Below, piece after piece: positions 27,759 through 36,461 of a DNA stretch of 64,000 bases. The notes under the pieces were generated by a model. It was not told the origin of the DNA and ran no database searches. It saw nothing but the letters and a program-made list of their open reading frames with translations. Positions within the stretch are counted from its first letter, which is position 1; the number at the start of each line of letters is the position of its first letter. This stretch comes from Alteromonadaceae bacterium M269 (lineage in GTDB: Bacteria > Pseudomonadota > Gammaproteobacteria > Enterobacterales > Alteromonadaceae): assembly GCA_004353515.1 (NCBI GenBank), contig SMNZ01000003.1, forward strand, positions 434,001 to 498,000. Reading direction: 5' to 3'. Both the position numbers and the translations under genes were made by a program.

Positions 27759-28739
27759 ATGAAAAGTGATGAAAAAAGAGCATTTCAGCAACTGAATCGA
27801 GGCTATCAATCGGTATTTCAGTATGGCCGAATGAGTGTTGGGTTAGTGGCTCCTATCGAGAATTACATGATGAAACCGGTACCCAGCATGAAACATCATT
27901 TGGAACGGATTCAGCTAGCGGAAGAGTTGGGGTTTTCAGCAGTCTGGCTAAGAGATGTGCCATTTAACGTACCTTCATTTGGTGATGCTGGTCAGGTTTT
28001 TGATCCCTTTGTTTATTTAGGTTACTTGGCAGCACAGACTGAAAATATTGCTTTAGGCGTGGCGAGTATTGTTCTGCCGTTAAGGCACCCTGCGCATGTC
28101 GCTAAATCGGCCGCTAGTGTGGATGCCTTATCAGGTGGAAGACTTATTCTAGGCGTTGCGTCTGGAGACCGACCAGAAGAGTATCCAGCCATGAACTTAA
28201 GCTATGAAGATCGTGGATACCGGTTTAGAGAAAGCTTTGAGTATATTCGTCATATGCAGAAGAGCAGTCCAGCATTTAGCAACTTATATGGTCAGTTTAA
28301 ACACGATATGGATCTGCTTCCCAAACCGACTGCTTCGAAACTCCCGATCTTGGTGACCGGTGGTAGTCAGCAAGATAAGAATTGGATCGCAAAAAATAGC
28401 GATGGTTGGATGGTTTATCCGCATCAAGTTGAGACACAGCAACACATCATTAGTGATTGGAACAAACGGCTTAAGGATGTTGGGAATAACCCTCAACCCG
28501 TTATGCAACCTCTTTACTTTGATTGGATAGAGCAGGGTGATGATAAGCCAAAGCCTCTGCATTTAGGTTTTCGTTCGGGGATCAGTTATTTAAAAGATTA
28601 CCTAAAAGCTCTGGAGTCCATCGGTGTTAATCATGTGGCCCTCAACCTTAGATTTAATCAACAGAACTTAGTAGCAACGTTGGAAAAGTTAGCTGAGGAA
28701 ATCCTGGCTGATTTTCCACAACAGAAAATCGCAGCGTAA
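27759..28739 (+). CDS. Luciferase-like (LLM class) flavin-dependent oxidoreductase
   Basis: This 326-residue TIM-barrel protein belongs to the bacterial luciferase-like family: AEELGFSAVWLRDVPF near 50, LAAQTENIALGVASIVLPLRHPAHVAKSAAS-type segments near 90, and LSGGRLILGVASGDRPEE near 124-141, which binds FMN or F420 phosphate. The enzyme probably uses reduced FMN. It is 67 bases after the enoyl-CoA hydratase gene and 18 bases before an SDR gene. The substrate is unknown. Confidence 0.85.
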   Translation: MKSDEKRAFQQLNRGYQSVFQYGRMSVGLVAPIENYMMKPVPSMKHHLERIQLAEELGFSAVWLRDVPFNVPSFGDAGQVFDPFVYLGYLAAQTENIALGVASIVLPLRHPAHVAKSAASVDALSGGRLILGVASGDRPEEYPAMNLSYEDRGYRFRESFEYIRHMQKSSPAFSNLYGQFKHDMDLLPKPTASKLPILVTGGSQQDKNWIAKNSDGWMVYPHQVETQQHIISDWNKRLKDVGNNPQPVMQPLYFDWIEQGDDKPKPLHLGFRSGISYLKDYLKALESIGVNHVALNLRFNQQNLVATLEKLAEEILADFPQQKIAA

Positions 28740-28757
28740 ATAGAGAGATTAATTCAA

Positions 28758-29561
28758 ATGAAAAAGACAATACTGATTACCGGTTCAACCGACGGAATAG
28801 GTCTAGTCACAGCTAAAACACTAGCTCAGTTGGGACACAATATACTGCTACATGGGCGGAATGCGGCGAAGCTGGAAAATGCCAAAGAACAACTTCAGCA
28901 GATAGATGGCCACGGAAATATTGAAACATACCAAGCAGATTTATCGGTGCTGGCCGAAGTGAGAAAACTAGCGGCGGAGATCAGTCAGCACCATCAACAG
29001 CTTGATGTGCTTATCAATAATGCCGGTGTTTATAACGTTCCTAGCTCAGTATCTAACGATGGATTAGATGTGCGGTTTGTTGTGAATACCATTGCGCCGT
29101 ATATGCTGATGAATGACTTAAAACCATTATTGGGTGAACAAAGTCGTGTCGTGAACCTGTCTTCAGCGGCGCAAGCTCCTGTGAAAGCAGAGGAGTTAAC
29201 GAGTCCGAGCCAGTTAGCAGATGGCGCTGTTTATGCTAAAAGTAAGCTAGCTTTAACCATGTGGTCGCTTCACACTGGGGGACAGACAAAAGAATCAGGC
29301 CCTGTCATTGTGGCTGTTAACCCCGCATCTATGTTGGGAAGTAATATGGTTAAAAATGCCTATGGTGTTGCTGGTGGTGATTTGCAACGAGGAGCAGATA
29401 TCTTGGTCAAAGCTGCACTATCAGATGAGTTTGCCAGTGCTTCAGGAACATACTTCGATAATGATATTGCCGCTTTTGCAGACCCTCATAGAGATGCCTT
29501 AAGTGCAGCGAATAACGCTCGTATTGTTGATGTGTTGGATAAAATAGTCGCGCAGTTTTAA
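28758..29561 (+). CDS. Short-chain dehydrogenase/reductase
   Basis: This 267-residue SDR has the TGSTDGIG nucleotide-binding motif at 7-14, DVLINNAGVY near 84, and the catalytic Ser (VNLSSAAQ) and YAKSKLALT (YxxxK) near 157. The ILLHGRNAAKL segment after the first strand points to NADP(H). The overall look is that of the retinol dehydrogenase/oxidoreductase-type SDRs common in proteobacteria. It ends a probable operon with the two upstream genes. The MITE-like repeat starts 28 bases after the stop. Confidence 0.88.
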   Translation: MKKTILITGSTDGIGLVTAKTLAQLGHNILLHGRNAAKLENAKEQLQQIDGHGNIETYQADLSVLAEVRKLAAEISQHHQQLDVLINNAGVYNVPSSVSNDGLDVRFVVNTIAPYMLMNDLKPLLGEQSRVVNLSSAAQAPVKAEELTSPSQLADGAVYAKSKLALTMWSLHTGGQTKESGPVIVAVNPASMLGSNMVKNAYGVAGGDLQRGADILVKAALSDEFASASGTYFDNDIAAFADPHRDALSAANNARIVDVLDKIVAQF

Positions 29562-29588
29562 TGAGATTGGCGGTTTAATCTAGGTTGA

Positions 29589-29857
29589 CTAGAGCGTGTT
29601 GATCTTTGCTGTACAGTTTTGCAGCGAATTGTTTGTTGTTTAGACAAAGAAGAGACTGTGTAGTGTAGCAATCTCCATAAACAGGCTCTGATGCAGGATA
29701 AATAACAAACAAGCGCTGTCCTTTGGATTCGTTATAAAGGCATCTTGCTTTTTGTTGTCAGCTTTTGACTTGGATGACCAAGCCTGCAAGCTGACGCCGC
29801 AATCAAAATGCCTTTATTTAGAACAAAATCTATACAGCAAAGATCAACACGCTCTAG
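29589..29857. repeat. MITE-like element with perfect 25-bp terminal inverted repeats
   Basis: The outer 25 bases, beginning CTAGAGCGTGTTGATCTTTG at 29589-29613, are perfectly inverted at 29833-29857. The 269-bp interior has no gene. A decayed copy lies at 37069-37314: both share the start GAGCGTGT(T/C)GAT, a CTTTTGACT segment and CTTTATTTAGAACA near the end. Both sit between convergent genes. It looks like a small non-autonomous element, or a structured repeat used as a bidirectional terminator; no transposase is nearby and no target duplication was identified. Confidence 0.8.
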
Positions 29858-29862
29858 ATAAA

Positions 29863-29900
29863 AGCCTGACATGAGTCGTTAATGATTCAACTGTCAGGCT
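29863..29900. terminator. Hairpin downstream of the minus-strand secreted protein gene
   Basis: AGCCTGACA (29863-29871) pairs perfectly with TGTCAGGCT (29892-29900) over a 20-base loop, just right of the MITE-like element and beyond the 3' end of the leftward gene at 29941. Probable transcription terminator; the T-run is weak. Confidence 0.5.
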
Positions 29901-29940
29901 GTAGATTGCTAGAAAGCGCTTCGAGCGGGTGCAGCCTGAG

Positions 29941-30609
29941 CTACATACTGTCTATATCTTTCTTTAAGCCTTTAGCCCAACGTTCGAGCTGAAAGCGGGT
30001 GTGGCGGCGTGCGTTGATCATATCGCCTCGCTCTAAGTTGAAGCTGATGGTTTCTATGTTTTCGCGATCGGAACCTTTGAAAAGTAACTGGTTATCCATT
30101 GCATCGTAAAGTGCGACTTTCATTGTTACCGCACCGAATTCTCTAAGAAAAATATCGGTTGAACCGACAATTTGGTGTCTGTCGGGCACGTTATTAACAA
30201 CATCGTGCAAGGTAATTTGAACAACGAGTGTGTCTGAGTTCGCTTCCGTAAGTTCGATAAGTTTAAAGTTTTCTAATTGGCCAAGTTGCTTTGTAAATGC
30301 CTTTTGCGCTTGTTCACGCAAGATCTTCTTTGAGTTTTCCGATAAGTTGTAATTCTCTTTCCTGCCTCTCGTATTGAATTCATCAAGCCCAGGACGATAG
30401 TCGAAGTCGGCCCATTTAATAGCGACGGTTTTATAATCTGAAGCGTTAAATTTGGGATTTATCCAAGCCGTGTCTAACTGACGTGTTTTGAAGGCTTCGA
30501 AGCCTTTAGGTGGTTTATCCTTTTTGCCTGCAAAGGCATCAGCATGACCAAACACAGTGGTAACGATGAATATTGCCGTGAGGAACTTTCTTAATTTGCT
30601 TGTCTTCAT
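29941..30609 (-). CDS. Secreted DUF3313-like protein
   Basis: This 222-residue protein has a signal peptide (MKTSKLRKFLTAIFIVTTVFG ... ADAFA, shown in part) and no lipobox Cys. The body (NASDYKTVAIKWADFDYRPGLDEF ... SDTLVVQITLHDVVNNVP ...) resembles DUF3313 envelope proteins: a variable first part followed by a strand pattern in which the protein evaluates as an alpha/beta fold similar to TolB-N-like domains. Role unknown. It is transcribed away from hemN, and the gap between them holds the FNR site described at 30693. Confidence 0.55.
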   Translation of the reverse strand: MKTSKLRKFLTAIFIVTTVFGHADAFAGKKDKPPKGFEAFKTRQLDTAWINPKFNASDYKTVAIKWADFDYRPGLDEFNTRGRKENYNLSENSKKILREQAQKAFTKQLGQLENFKLIELTEANSDTLVVQITLHDVVNNVPDRHQIVGSTDIFLREFGAVTMKVALYDAMDNQLLFKGSDRENIETISFNLERGDMINARRHTRFQLERWAKGLKKDIDSM

Positions 30610-30692
30610 TGTAAACCTCTGATTGCCTGTTCTATCAATGAGACAATGTTATCTCGAAAAGTTTCCTCAAATGACAATTTGATTGGCTAACA

Positions 30693-30706
30693 TTGATTGA
30701 TATCAA
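30693..30706. promoter_or_regulatory. FNR/Anr-type binding site upstream of hemN
   Basis: TTGATTGATATCAA matches the FNR consensus TTGAT-N4-ATCAA at every position. It lies about 75 bases before the hemN start, a usual distance for activation at low oxygen. It may also affect the divergent gene at 30609. Confidence 0.8.
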
Positions 30707-30780
30707 CAAACTCAGTTTGAGTTACTGCAATACTGCACGCTGCAAGATAAGAACCTTAATGATTTGGTGGCAGTGTAAGT

Positions 30781-32148
30781 ATGACGAACTTTTTCGATCC
30801 GAAGTTACTCAGTAAGTATGATACCAGTGGGCCGCGATATACCTCATACCCTACGGCGGTAGAGTTTAAGGAAAGCTTCGATCGCCGTGATCTGGAACGG
30901 GAAAATAAGCTAAGAGCCGCAGAGCCTTTATCTGTCTACATACACATCCCTTTTTGTCATTCCCTTTGTTATTACTGTGGCTGTAATAAGATAGTGACTC
31001 GCCATAGCAGTAAAGCCGATATCTATTTAGATTACTTAGAAATAGAGATAAGCCAAAGAGCAAAAACATTTGGAAGCCGACCTGTTCATCAACTTCATTT
31101 AGGGGGCGGGACACCCAGCTTCTTATCTGCGAAACAACTGACCAGGTTAATGACAATGCTCAAAAAGCATTTCGTCTTTAGCTTGAATATAGAAATGAGT
31201 ATTGAGATAGATCCCAGGAAAGTTGAGTTGGAACTTGCGGTTGAGCTCGCGAAAATGGGCTTTAATCGTTTGAGTATTGGCGTGCAGGATACGAATGAAA
31301 ATGTACAAAGAGCGATTAATCGTGAACAGTCCACTGAATTTATCTCGCTCTTTGTTCAGCAAGCAGAACAAGCCGGATTCGAATCAATTAATGTTGATTT
31401 GATATACGGTTTGCCACACCAAACGAAAGAGATTTTCTCTAAAACGCTGTTTGACGTTACTAAGGAGCTTGATCCCGATAGAATTTCTTTGTTCAGCTAT
31501 GCACATATGCCAGTGATTTTCCCGTCTCAACGAAAGATTAGAGATGGCTGGTTACCTTCCTCAGACGAAAAGCTAGCACTCATGAAGTTAGGGATAGAAA
31601 CTTTAACCCGTCATGGGTACGAGTTAATTGGCATGGACCACTTTGCTAAGCCTGATGATGAACTAGCGAGAGCCCAGAGGGAAGGGAAGTTACATCGGAA
31701 TTTTCAGGGATATACTACACATGGCGAATATGATTTGCTTGGGTTTGGAACCTCGGCTATCAGTTCTATTGGTCGCGTATATAGTCAAAACACCAAGAGT
31801 CTAACTGACTATTATCGAAGGTTGGATGAATATGGAAATGCCGTAGATAAAGGTAAACGGCTTAGCTTTGATGATCTTATTCGAAGGCAGGTGATTAAAG
31901 AAATTATGTGCAATCTATATCTGGATAAGAAAGTTATTGAGCGGCTATTCGATATTCGGTTCGATGACTACTTTAGCTATGAGCTTGTTTCGCTGTCGCC
32001 TTTTATTCATGACGGGCTTGTAACGAATAACCGCGAAAATATTCGAGTATCGCCAGAGGCTAGATTGCTCGTCAGGAATATCTGTATGTCATTCGATGCT
32101 TACCTGAAGAATCATATTCAACAAAAACGTTTTTCACGCGTTATCTAA
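30781..32148 (+). CDS. hemN: Oxygen-independent coproporphyrinogen III oxidase
   Basis: This 455-residue radical SAM enzyme converts coproporphyrinogen III to protoporphyrinogen IX without oxygen, in haem synthesis. The cluster motif is CHSLCYYCGC (CxxxCxxCxC), near residues 58-67, preceded by VYIHIPFC. Other hallmarks include the LHLGGGTPSFL segment near 104 and an NRLSIGVQDTN segment near 162. Length fits true HemN (about 455) and not the shorter HemW. The perfect FNR site upstream supports induction under oxygen limitation. Its stop overlaps the convergent LysR gene by 4 bases. No other haem gene is next to it. Confidence 0.95.
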   Translation: MTNFFDPKLLSKYDTSGPRYTSYPTAVEFKESFDRRDLERENKLRAAEPLSVYIHIPFCHSLCYYCGCNKIVTRHSSKADIYLDYLEIEISQRAKTFGSRPVHQLHLGGGTPSFLSAKQLTRLMTMLKKHFVFSLNIEMSIEIDPRKVELELAVELAKMGFNRLSIGVQDTNENVQRAINREQSTEFISLFVQQAEQAGFESINVDLIYGLPHQTKEIFSKTLFDVTKELDPDRISLFSYAHMPVIFPSQRKIRDGWLPSSDEKLALMKLGIETLTRHGYELIGMDHFAKPDDELARAQREGKLHRNFQGYTTHGEYDLLGFGTSAISSIGRVYSQNTKSLTDYYRRLDEYGNAVDKGKRLSFDDLIRRQVIKEIMCNLYLDKKVIERLFDIRFDDYFSYELVSLSPFIHDGLVTNNRENIRVSPEARLLVRNICMSFDAYLKNHIQQKRFSRVI

Positions 32149-33041
32149 GTCATGGTCTTTGCTAAATCAATAAAGGCTCTTAGCCTGGAAGGCATATGAT
32201 GTTTCGTTAAATAATTGATTGTATAACGAGGTAAAACGGGAATCTTATCATCAAATAAAGAAGTCAGTTCTCCTGAATTGATATATGGCTCAGCGACTTT
32301 CCTGTAGAGGTAAGTAAGGCCGATACCAGAACGAGCTAGATTGACCAAAGAGGTGAGATCGTTAACGACAACACGCTTGTTAGGCATAATGGAGTAGGGT
32401 GTTGAGTCTTCATTTATAAATGTCCATGGAGCAAGCTTTTTCGTGTTTTCGAAGGCGAAACAGATACCGTTGTGATCGGCAATATCATTAGGAGTTTCTG
32501 GAGTTCCATTCCTTTCAAGGTAAGTAGGTGAAGCCACCAAAGCCATGTCGAGCTTAGGCCCAATTTCAACGGCATGAGTGTCTTTCTCTATCAGCGTTTG
32601 AGAGCGAATAGCTGCGTCTACACCGCTCGTGACAAGATCGACTTTGTTATCGTCGTACATGACTTCAATGGGCGTATCGGGATATAAGTTTGCGAACTTG
32701 GCAAGTATCTCGTCGAGGAAGAATGAAGCACTGGAGCGCGGTGCTGTCAGAGATAAGGTACCACTAATTGCATTCTCTTCTTCTTTGATATCCGTTAGGG
32801 CTCGTTCAACATCGGTAATTGCCGGTAAGGTTCTTTGATAAAGCTTCTCTCCTGCGTTCGTGAGTGCAATCTTACGAGTAGTTCTTTCGAAAAGCCGGAT
32901 GCCGAGTTTGCTTTCTATGCGTTGGATTGCCTCACTCACAGAGCCCGCTGCGATATTGAGATTTGTCGCTGCTGCGCGAAAGCCCTGAGCTCTCGCTACT
33001 TCAACAAACACAGAGATATCATTCAGGTGTCTTGCATTCAT
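32145..33041 (-). CDS. LysR-family transcriptional regulator
   Basis: This 298-residue regulator begins with a LysR winged helix (DISVFVEVARAQGFRAAATN ... AAGSVSEAIQRIESKLGIR), followed by the effector domain from residue ~90. It belongs to the same general subgroup as many LysR proteins next to small oxidoreductase genes. It diverges from two NTF2-like genes, and the gap holds an 18-bp perfect palindrome that is a good candidate site for it. The effector is unknown. Confidence 0.88.
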   Translation of the reverse strand: MNARHLNDISVFVEVARAQGFRAAATNLNIAAGSVSEAIQRIESKLGIRLFERTTRKIALTNAGEKLYQRTLPAITDVERALTDIKEEENAISGTLSLTAPRSSASFFLDEILAKFANLYPDTPIEVMYDDNKVDLVTSGVDAAIRSQTLIEKDTHAVEIGPKLDMALVASPTYLERNGTPETPNDIADHNGICFAFENTKKLAPWTFINEDSTPYSIMPNKRVVVNDLTSLVNLARSGIGLTYLYRKVAEPYINSGELTSLFDDKIPVLPRYTINYLTKHHMPSRLRAFIDLAKTMT

Positions 33042-33075
33042 TGTTCATAATTCCAAACATTGTGTCTTTTTATTG

Positions 33076-33093
33076 ATTGTTTAATTAAACAAT
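33076..33093. promoter_or_regulatory. 18-bp palindrome, candidate LysR operator
   Basis: ATTGTTTAATTAAACAAT is a perfect palindrome between the divergent LysR gene (start 33041) and the NTF2-like gene (start 33150). Its place and symmetry fit a LysR-type recognition site; binding is inferred. Confidence 0.5.
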
Positions 33094-33149
33094 AATTCCA
33101 CCTATATTGCACAAACTCTTTTTATTTAATGTGAATGGGTTAATAAGTA

Positions 33150-33530
33150 ATGAACGATATAGACAAGTTAAAAGCTGCTCTTGATGAGTGGAATGCGGCG
33201 TTGGATTCTGGAGATATAGATAGGCTAGTAGCGACTTGTGATCCAGACGTTATTGTCTGCAATGAAAACACGCCAACAACAGTCGGTGTGAGTTTTATTC
33301 GCGATAAATATGCATCGAGAATGGAACAGTTTGATTTTGAATCCAAGGTAGATATCAAGGAAATTCAGTTATTCGGCGACTTCGCCGTGCTAGTGACACA
33401 TTTTGATGTGAAAGCAGTGCACAAAGAAACCAAAGAGGTTGGTGGTGGTAAAGGGCGACTAGTTATCGGTTACCGTAAAGATCAGCACGGTGAATGGAAG
33501 ATGGCACTAGACGTTGATAACAATGAATAA
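33150..33530 (+). CDS. SnoaL/DUF4440-like (NTF2 fold) protein
   Basis: This 126-residue protein has an NTF2-like outline: DKLKAALDEWNAALDSGDID helices, CDPDVIVC, then TTVGVSFIRDKYASRM and a strand series ending EWKMALDVDNN. The family includes steroid delta-isomerase-like and polyketide-cyclase-like proteins, but many have no known activity. It is 20 bases before a second NTF2-like gene and divergent from the LysR regulator, so the pair is likely a LysR-controlled operon. Confidence 0.75.
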   Translation: MNDIDKLKAALDEWNAALDSGDIDRLVATCDPDVIVCNENTPTTVGVSFIRDKYASRMEQFDFESKVDIKEIQLFGDFAVLVTHFDVKAVHKETKEVGGGKGRLVIGYRKDQHGEWKMALDVDNNE

Positions 33531-33550
33531 ATAACTTAGGAGTCAGCGTT

Positions 33551-33943
33551 ATGACAAGCAAAGAATCACTAATGGCTCAACGCCCGAGAGATATTGCACA
33601 TTGTGTGAGTGCATTTTTGCAGAAGGGAGATCTTGATGGTGTGGTATCGATGTTTCATCCCGACTGCAAGATATTTTTTCCACCTGATCAACCGCCTTAT
33701 GAAGGTAAAGAAGGAGCGAGGCAAGCGTTTGAACCTTTTCTTGAGGTGAAGCCAGAAATTAAAAGTGACGTTATCAGTGAAGTGATTATCGGTGATACAG
33801 CATTGCTTCGTGCGAGATGGCAGGTCGTTGCGCCAAGTGGCGATGTTCTCTCTGAAGGAGAATCAACGGAAGTCGCTAAACAGCTTGAAAATGGTGCTTG
33901 GGTCTACCTTATTGATTGTCCTATGGGGCCACCAGAACTCTAA
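33551..33943 (+). CDS. NTF2-like small protein
   Basis: This 130-residue protein shares the NTF2-like fold with its upstream neighbour, with which it is only distantly similar in sequence: DIAHCVSAFLQKGDLDGVVSMF, HPDCKIFFP, then a GKEGARQAFEPFLEVKPEI helix and strands. A pocket function on a small hydrophobic compound is typical of the fold, but the substrate is unknown. AGGAGTCAGCG before the ATG at 33551 gives a good ribosome site. Confidence 0.75.
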   Translation: MTSKESLMAQRPRDIAHCVSAFLQKGDLDGVVSMFHPDCKIFFPPDQPPYEGKEGARQAFEPFLEVKPEIKSDVISEVIIGDTALLRARWQVVAPSGDVLSEGESTEVAKQLENGAWVYLIDCPMGPPEL

Positions 33944-33982
33944 GTTTATGAGGAGTGAATTTGCTATCTAGGGGCTGAGCAT

Positions 33983-34564
33983 TTAATCAATTAAACGCTC
34001 GGCTTCATTGGCAATGGCTCTTAAGCTGGACTCTGTAAAAACACCGCGACCTAATACACGAATGGCGACAACTAAGGCCACAAGCGCTTTAGCTGTTGTT
34101 ACTGGCACAACATGTTGTGGGATTTGCTTACGTGCTTGTGAGACTTCTATTCCTCTCTGAAAAAAAGCTTCAAGTTCACCGAGCCCTTTGAGCACTATCT
34201 CGGTGACTTTATCTCCATGAGAGGGAAGATCAAGTGCAGTATTGATAAGAAAACAGCCGCGTTTTTGCTCATCTTGAATCGTTTCTTCAATAATCGCATC
34301 AAACAAACCTCTGAAAGCGTCTCGTGGACTGTTTAGTGCTTCCAAATCCGTTAAGATAGCTCGCCGATTTTCTTTATCGTACTTAGTTAACGCTCGAATA
34401 AATAAGTTAAGTTTATCGCCAAAAGCATTGTAAAGGCTGCCGCGGTTGATTTGGGTTGCATCAGTTAGGTCGGTAATCGAAGAACCGTTATAACCTTTCT
34501 CCCAAAAGACTTGCATGGCTCTATCTACAATAACATCTTCGTCGAATGACTTTTCCCAGGGCAT
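33983..34564 (-). CDS. TetR/AcrR-family regulator
   Basis: This 193-residue regulator has a TetR helix-turn-helix at residues ~11-57 (DRAMQVFWEKGYNGSSITDLTDATQINRGSLYNAFGDK, shown in pieces: GYNGSSITDL and GSLYNAFGDK). The C-terminal ligand domain resembles TetR_C of the type with a conserved GCFLINTALDL segment, found in regulators of electrophile and oxidative stress genes. It likely controls the leftward GST pair and the divergent thioredoxin-like gene, whose promoters share a TTGACCGA..GGT element. A similar TTTAGACCGATCATAA lies before its own start at about 34608. Confidence 0.85.
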   Translation of the reverse strand: MPWEKSFDEDVIVDRAMQVFWEKGYNGSSITDLTDATQINRGSLYNAFGDKLNLFIRALTKYDKENRRAILTDLEALNSPRDAFRGLFDAIIEETIQDEQKRGCFLINTALDLPSHGDKVTEIVLKGLGELEAFFQRGIEVSQARKQIPQHVVPVTTAKALVALVVAIRVLGRGVFTESSLRAIANEAERLID

Positions 34565-34704
34565 TTTAATAAGTTCTCAACAGGTACCTTAGTCTAAATA
34601 TTAGCAGTTTAGACCGATCATAACAAACAATTGCATTGGCTTGATGAAGCCAGAGTAAGCTATGAAACTCGCTTAACTCTGGCTTTTTATTTAGCGCTGA
34701 GACC

Positions 34705-35334
34705 TTAAGCTTGTGCGCTAGGACGTGATGAAACTTTCGTACGCCATTTAGCAATGTGCTCTAAGTTATCAGGTACTGTTACACCAACGAATTCTGCGAA
34801 ATCTAACGCACACATAGCTGTAATATCTGCCGCTGTATAGTTGTCACCTACGATGAACTTGTTATCTGCCAGTTGTTGATCCAGTCTAGCGTAAAAGGCG
34901 TTAAGCCTATCCGTACCGCGCTTTGCTAACTCGCCAATTTGAGGGGTATCGTTAGTGCCCGGCAATGAACGGTTTTCAAAAATAGGATGAGAATTACGCA
35001 AGACATCAGCAGCCTGTGTAAAAGCATCCCCTTCAACCTGACGGATCCAGGATTCAACCGCGGCTTTTTCTTTAGCACCTGTTCCATAAAGTGCTGGCTG
35101 CGGTTGTGTTTCTTCGAAATAGCGACAAATAGCACTTGTTTCGTCGATGATTGATCCGTCATCTAAAGCTAGAGTAGGCATAACGCCTCTTGGATTAATC
35201 GCTAAGAACTCAGGTTTTAAGTTCTCACCGTTCATAATGTCTACTTGTACTTTTTCAATATCAATGCCTTTTTCAGCGAGAAAAACACGAACACGTCTTG
35301 GGCTTGGGGCGTCTGTCATATCATAAAGCTTCAT
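34705..35334 (-). CDS. Glutathione S-transferase
   Basis: This 209-residue protein has the GST thioredoxin-like N-terminal domain: MKLYDMTDAPSPRRVRVFLA, NPRGVMPTLALDDG (cis-Pro) and ETSAICRYFEE. An all-helical C-terminal domain carries the capping sequence GDNYTAADITAMCALDF near 165. It conjugates or reduces electrophiles with glutathione. It is co-directional with, and downstream of, a second GST and may form one operon with it under the TetR-type promoter at 36097-36138. Confidence 0.9.
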   Translation of the reverse strand: MKLYDMTDAPSPRRVRVFLAEKGIDIEKVQVDIMNGENLKPEFLAINPRGVMPTLALDDGSIIDETSAICRYFEETQPQPALYGTGAKEKAAVESWIRQVEGDAFTQAADVLRNSHPIFENRSLPGTNDTPQIGELAKRGTDRLNAFYARLDQQLADNKFIVGDNYTAADITAMCALDFAEFVGVTVPDNLEHIAKWRTKVSSRPSAQA

Positions 35335-35372
35335 TATTTATCTCCTCATTTAACGTTTTGATTTAGAAGTAT

Positions 35373-36056
35373 TTATCGACCAAGGATCGATGTGGTACCA
35401 CCTGACTCTTCATCGCTATCAGGTAGGTGATAAGTGGTTTGATGGGGGATAGCTGCACCTCGAGCTAATGCGGGTCTTGCTTCTAATTGGTCAAGCCAGC
35501 GTTTTAGGTGAGGCAGTTCTTCGAGGCTTACACTGGCCCAATTGTGAACACGAACCCAACCCCAATGTGCGATATCTGCAATCGAGAAGTCGCCAGCTAA
35601 GAATTCGTTGTCTTCTAAGCGGTTATTTAACACACCGTATAAGCGTTTAGTTTCATTATGATAACGCTCAATTGCTGCTGGGATTTTCTCAGGGAAATAA
35701 CGGTGGAAAACGTGTGCTTGGCCTTGCATTGGACCAACGCCTCCCATCTGGAACATCAGCCATTGAATGACTTGAGAACGTCCTTTGACATCTGTTGGTA
35801 GTAGCTTTCCTGTTTTCTCTGCTAAGTACAGCATGATGGCGCCTGACTCAAAAATGGGGAATCCGCCAGCGCTGTGGTCAACAATTGCTGGGATACGACC
35901 ATTAGGATTGATAGCTAAGTATTCAGGACTTTTTTGAATGCCTGTTGTGATGTCAATTGGCTTCAGATTATAGGGAAGTTCTAACTCCTCTAAAGTTGCA
36001 GATACTTTCCAACCATTTGATGTTGCCCAAGTGTATAGATCGATGTCGCTCATCAT
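35373..36056 (-). CDS. Glutathione S-transferase (Ure2p/YfcG-like)
   Basis: This 227-residue GST has an N-terminal [21 protein letters not shown] region, [12 protein letters not shown] with the cis-Pro, and [14 protein letters not shown]. The C-terminal domain carries [16 protein letters not shown]. The pattern is close to YfcG/GstB-type nu-class proteins, often active as disulfide-bond reductases. ATG 36056 is chosen because TTGGAG lies 6 bases before it; a TTG at 36065 extends the frame without need. First gene of the leftward operon. The leftward promoter module lies 41 bases upstream. Confidence 0.88.
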   Translation of the reverse strand: MMSDIDLYTWATSNGWKVSATLEELELPYNLKPIDITTGIQKSPEYLAINPNGRIPAIVDHSAGGFPIFESGAIMLYLAEKTGKLLPTDVKGRSQVIQWLMFQMGGVGPMQGQAHVFHRYFPEKIPAAIERYHNETKRLYGVLNNRLEDNEFLAGDFSIADIAHWGWVRVHNWASVSLEELPHLKRWLDQLEARPALARGAAIPHQTTYHLPDSDEESGGTTSILGR

Positions 36057-36096
36057 TTGCTCCAAATAATTTAAGTTAAGGTATTTGTTTTGACTA

Positions 36097-36138
36097 ATCG
36101 TTTTAAACTTTAGATTGTATAAACCATTCGGTCAAATA
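36097..36138 (-). promoter_or_regulatory. Leftward promoter/operator module (GST operon)
   Basis: Read on the minus strand: TATTTGACCGA, 19 bases, then GTTTAAAACGAT. The same two blocks with the same 19-base gap occur on the plus strand at 36375-36416. TTGACC could be the -35, with a TAAAGT -10 after 17 bases; the block around TTGACCGA..GGT resembles a TetR operator. Confidence 0.6.
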
Positions 36139-36374
36139 AAAGTTGATGTATTTTTGCACGAATATCAGTGTTTCTAGCTAATTCATTGATATTAATAGCT
36201 ATTATTTTTTGAACGTTCAGGCGCTTGTGGAGAGTTATCTTAGGTTTAACTGAAAATTGATGAAGCCTTCTTACATTAGTACAAATCTAATTTGTCACTT
36301 TTATTGTAGTTAAGCTTTTGAATTTAAATATTATTTTATTTTTCTGGTGAGGTTGGGTATTCTTATTTTAAATT

Positions 36375-36416
36375 TATTTGACCGACCGGTATAAATGTTT
36401 TATTGTTTAAAACGAT
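36375..36416 (+). promoter_or_regulatory. Rightward promoter/operator module (thioredoxin-like gene)
   Basis: TATTTGACCGA, 19 bases, then GTTTAAAACGAT. TTGACC (-35) and TATTGT (-10) are 17 bases apart. The GACCGACCGGT part is a likely TetR-family half-palindrome. It mirrors the module at 36097-36138, so one regulator probably controls both directions. The 236 bases between the modules show no gene. Confidence 0.6.
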
Positions 36417-36461
36417 CGGTTTTAACTTTGTTTATTTTATTGCTAATTGAGAGATTAAAAT

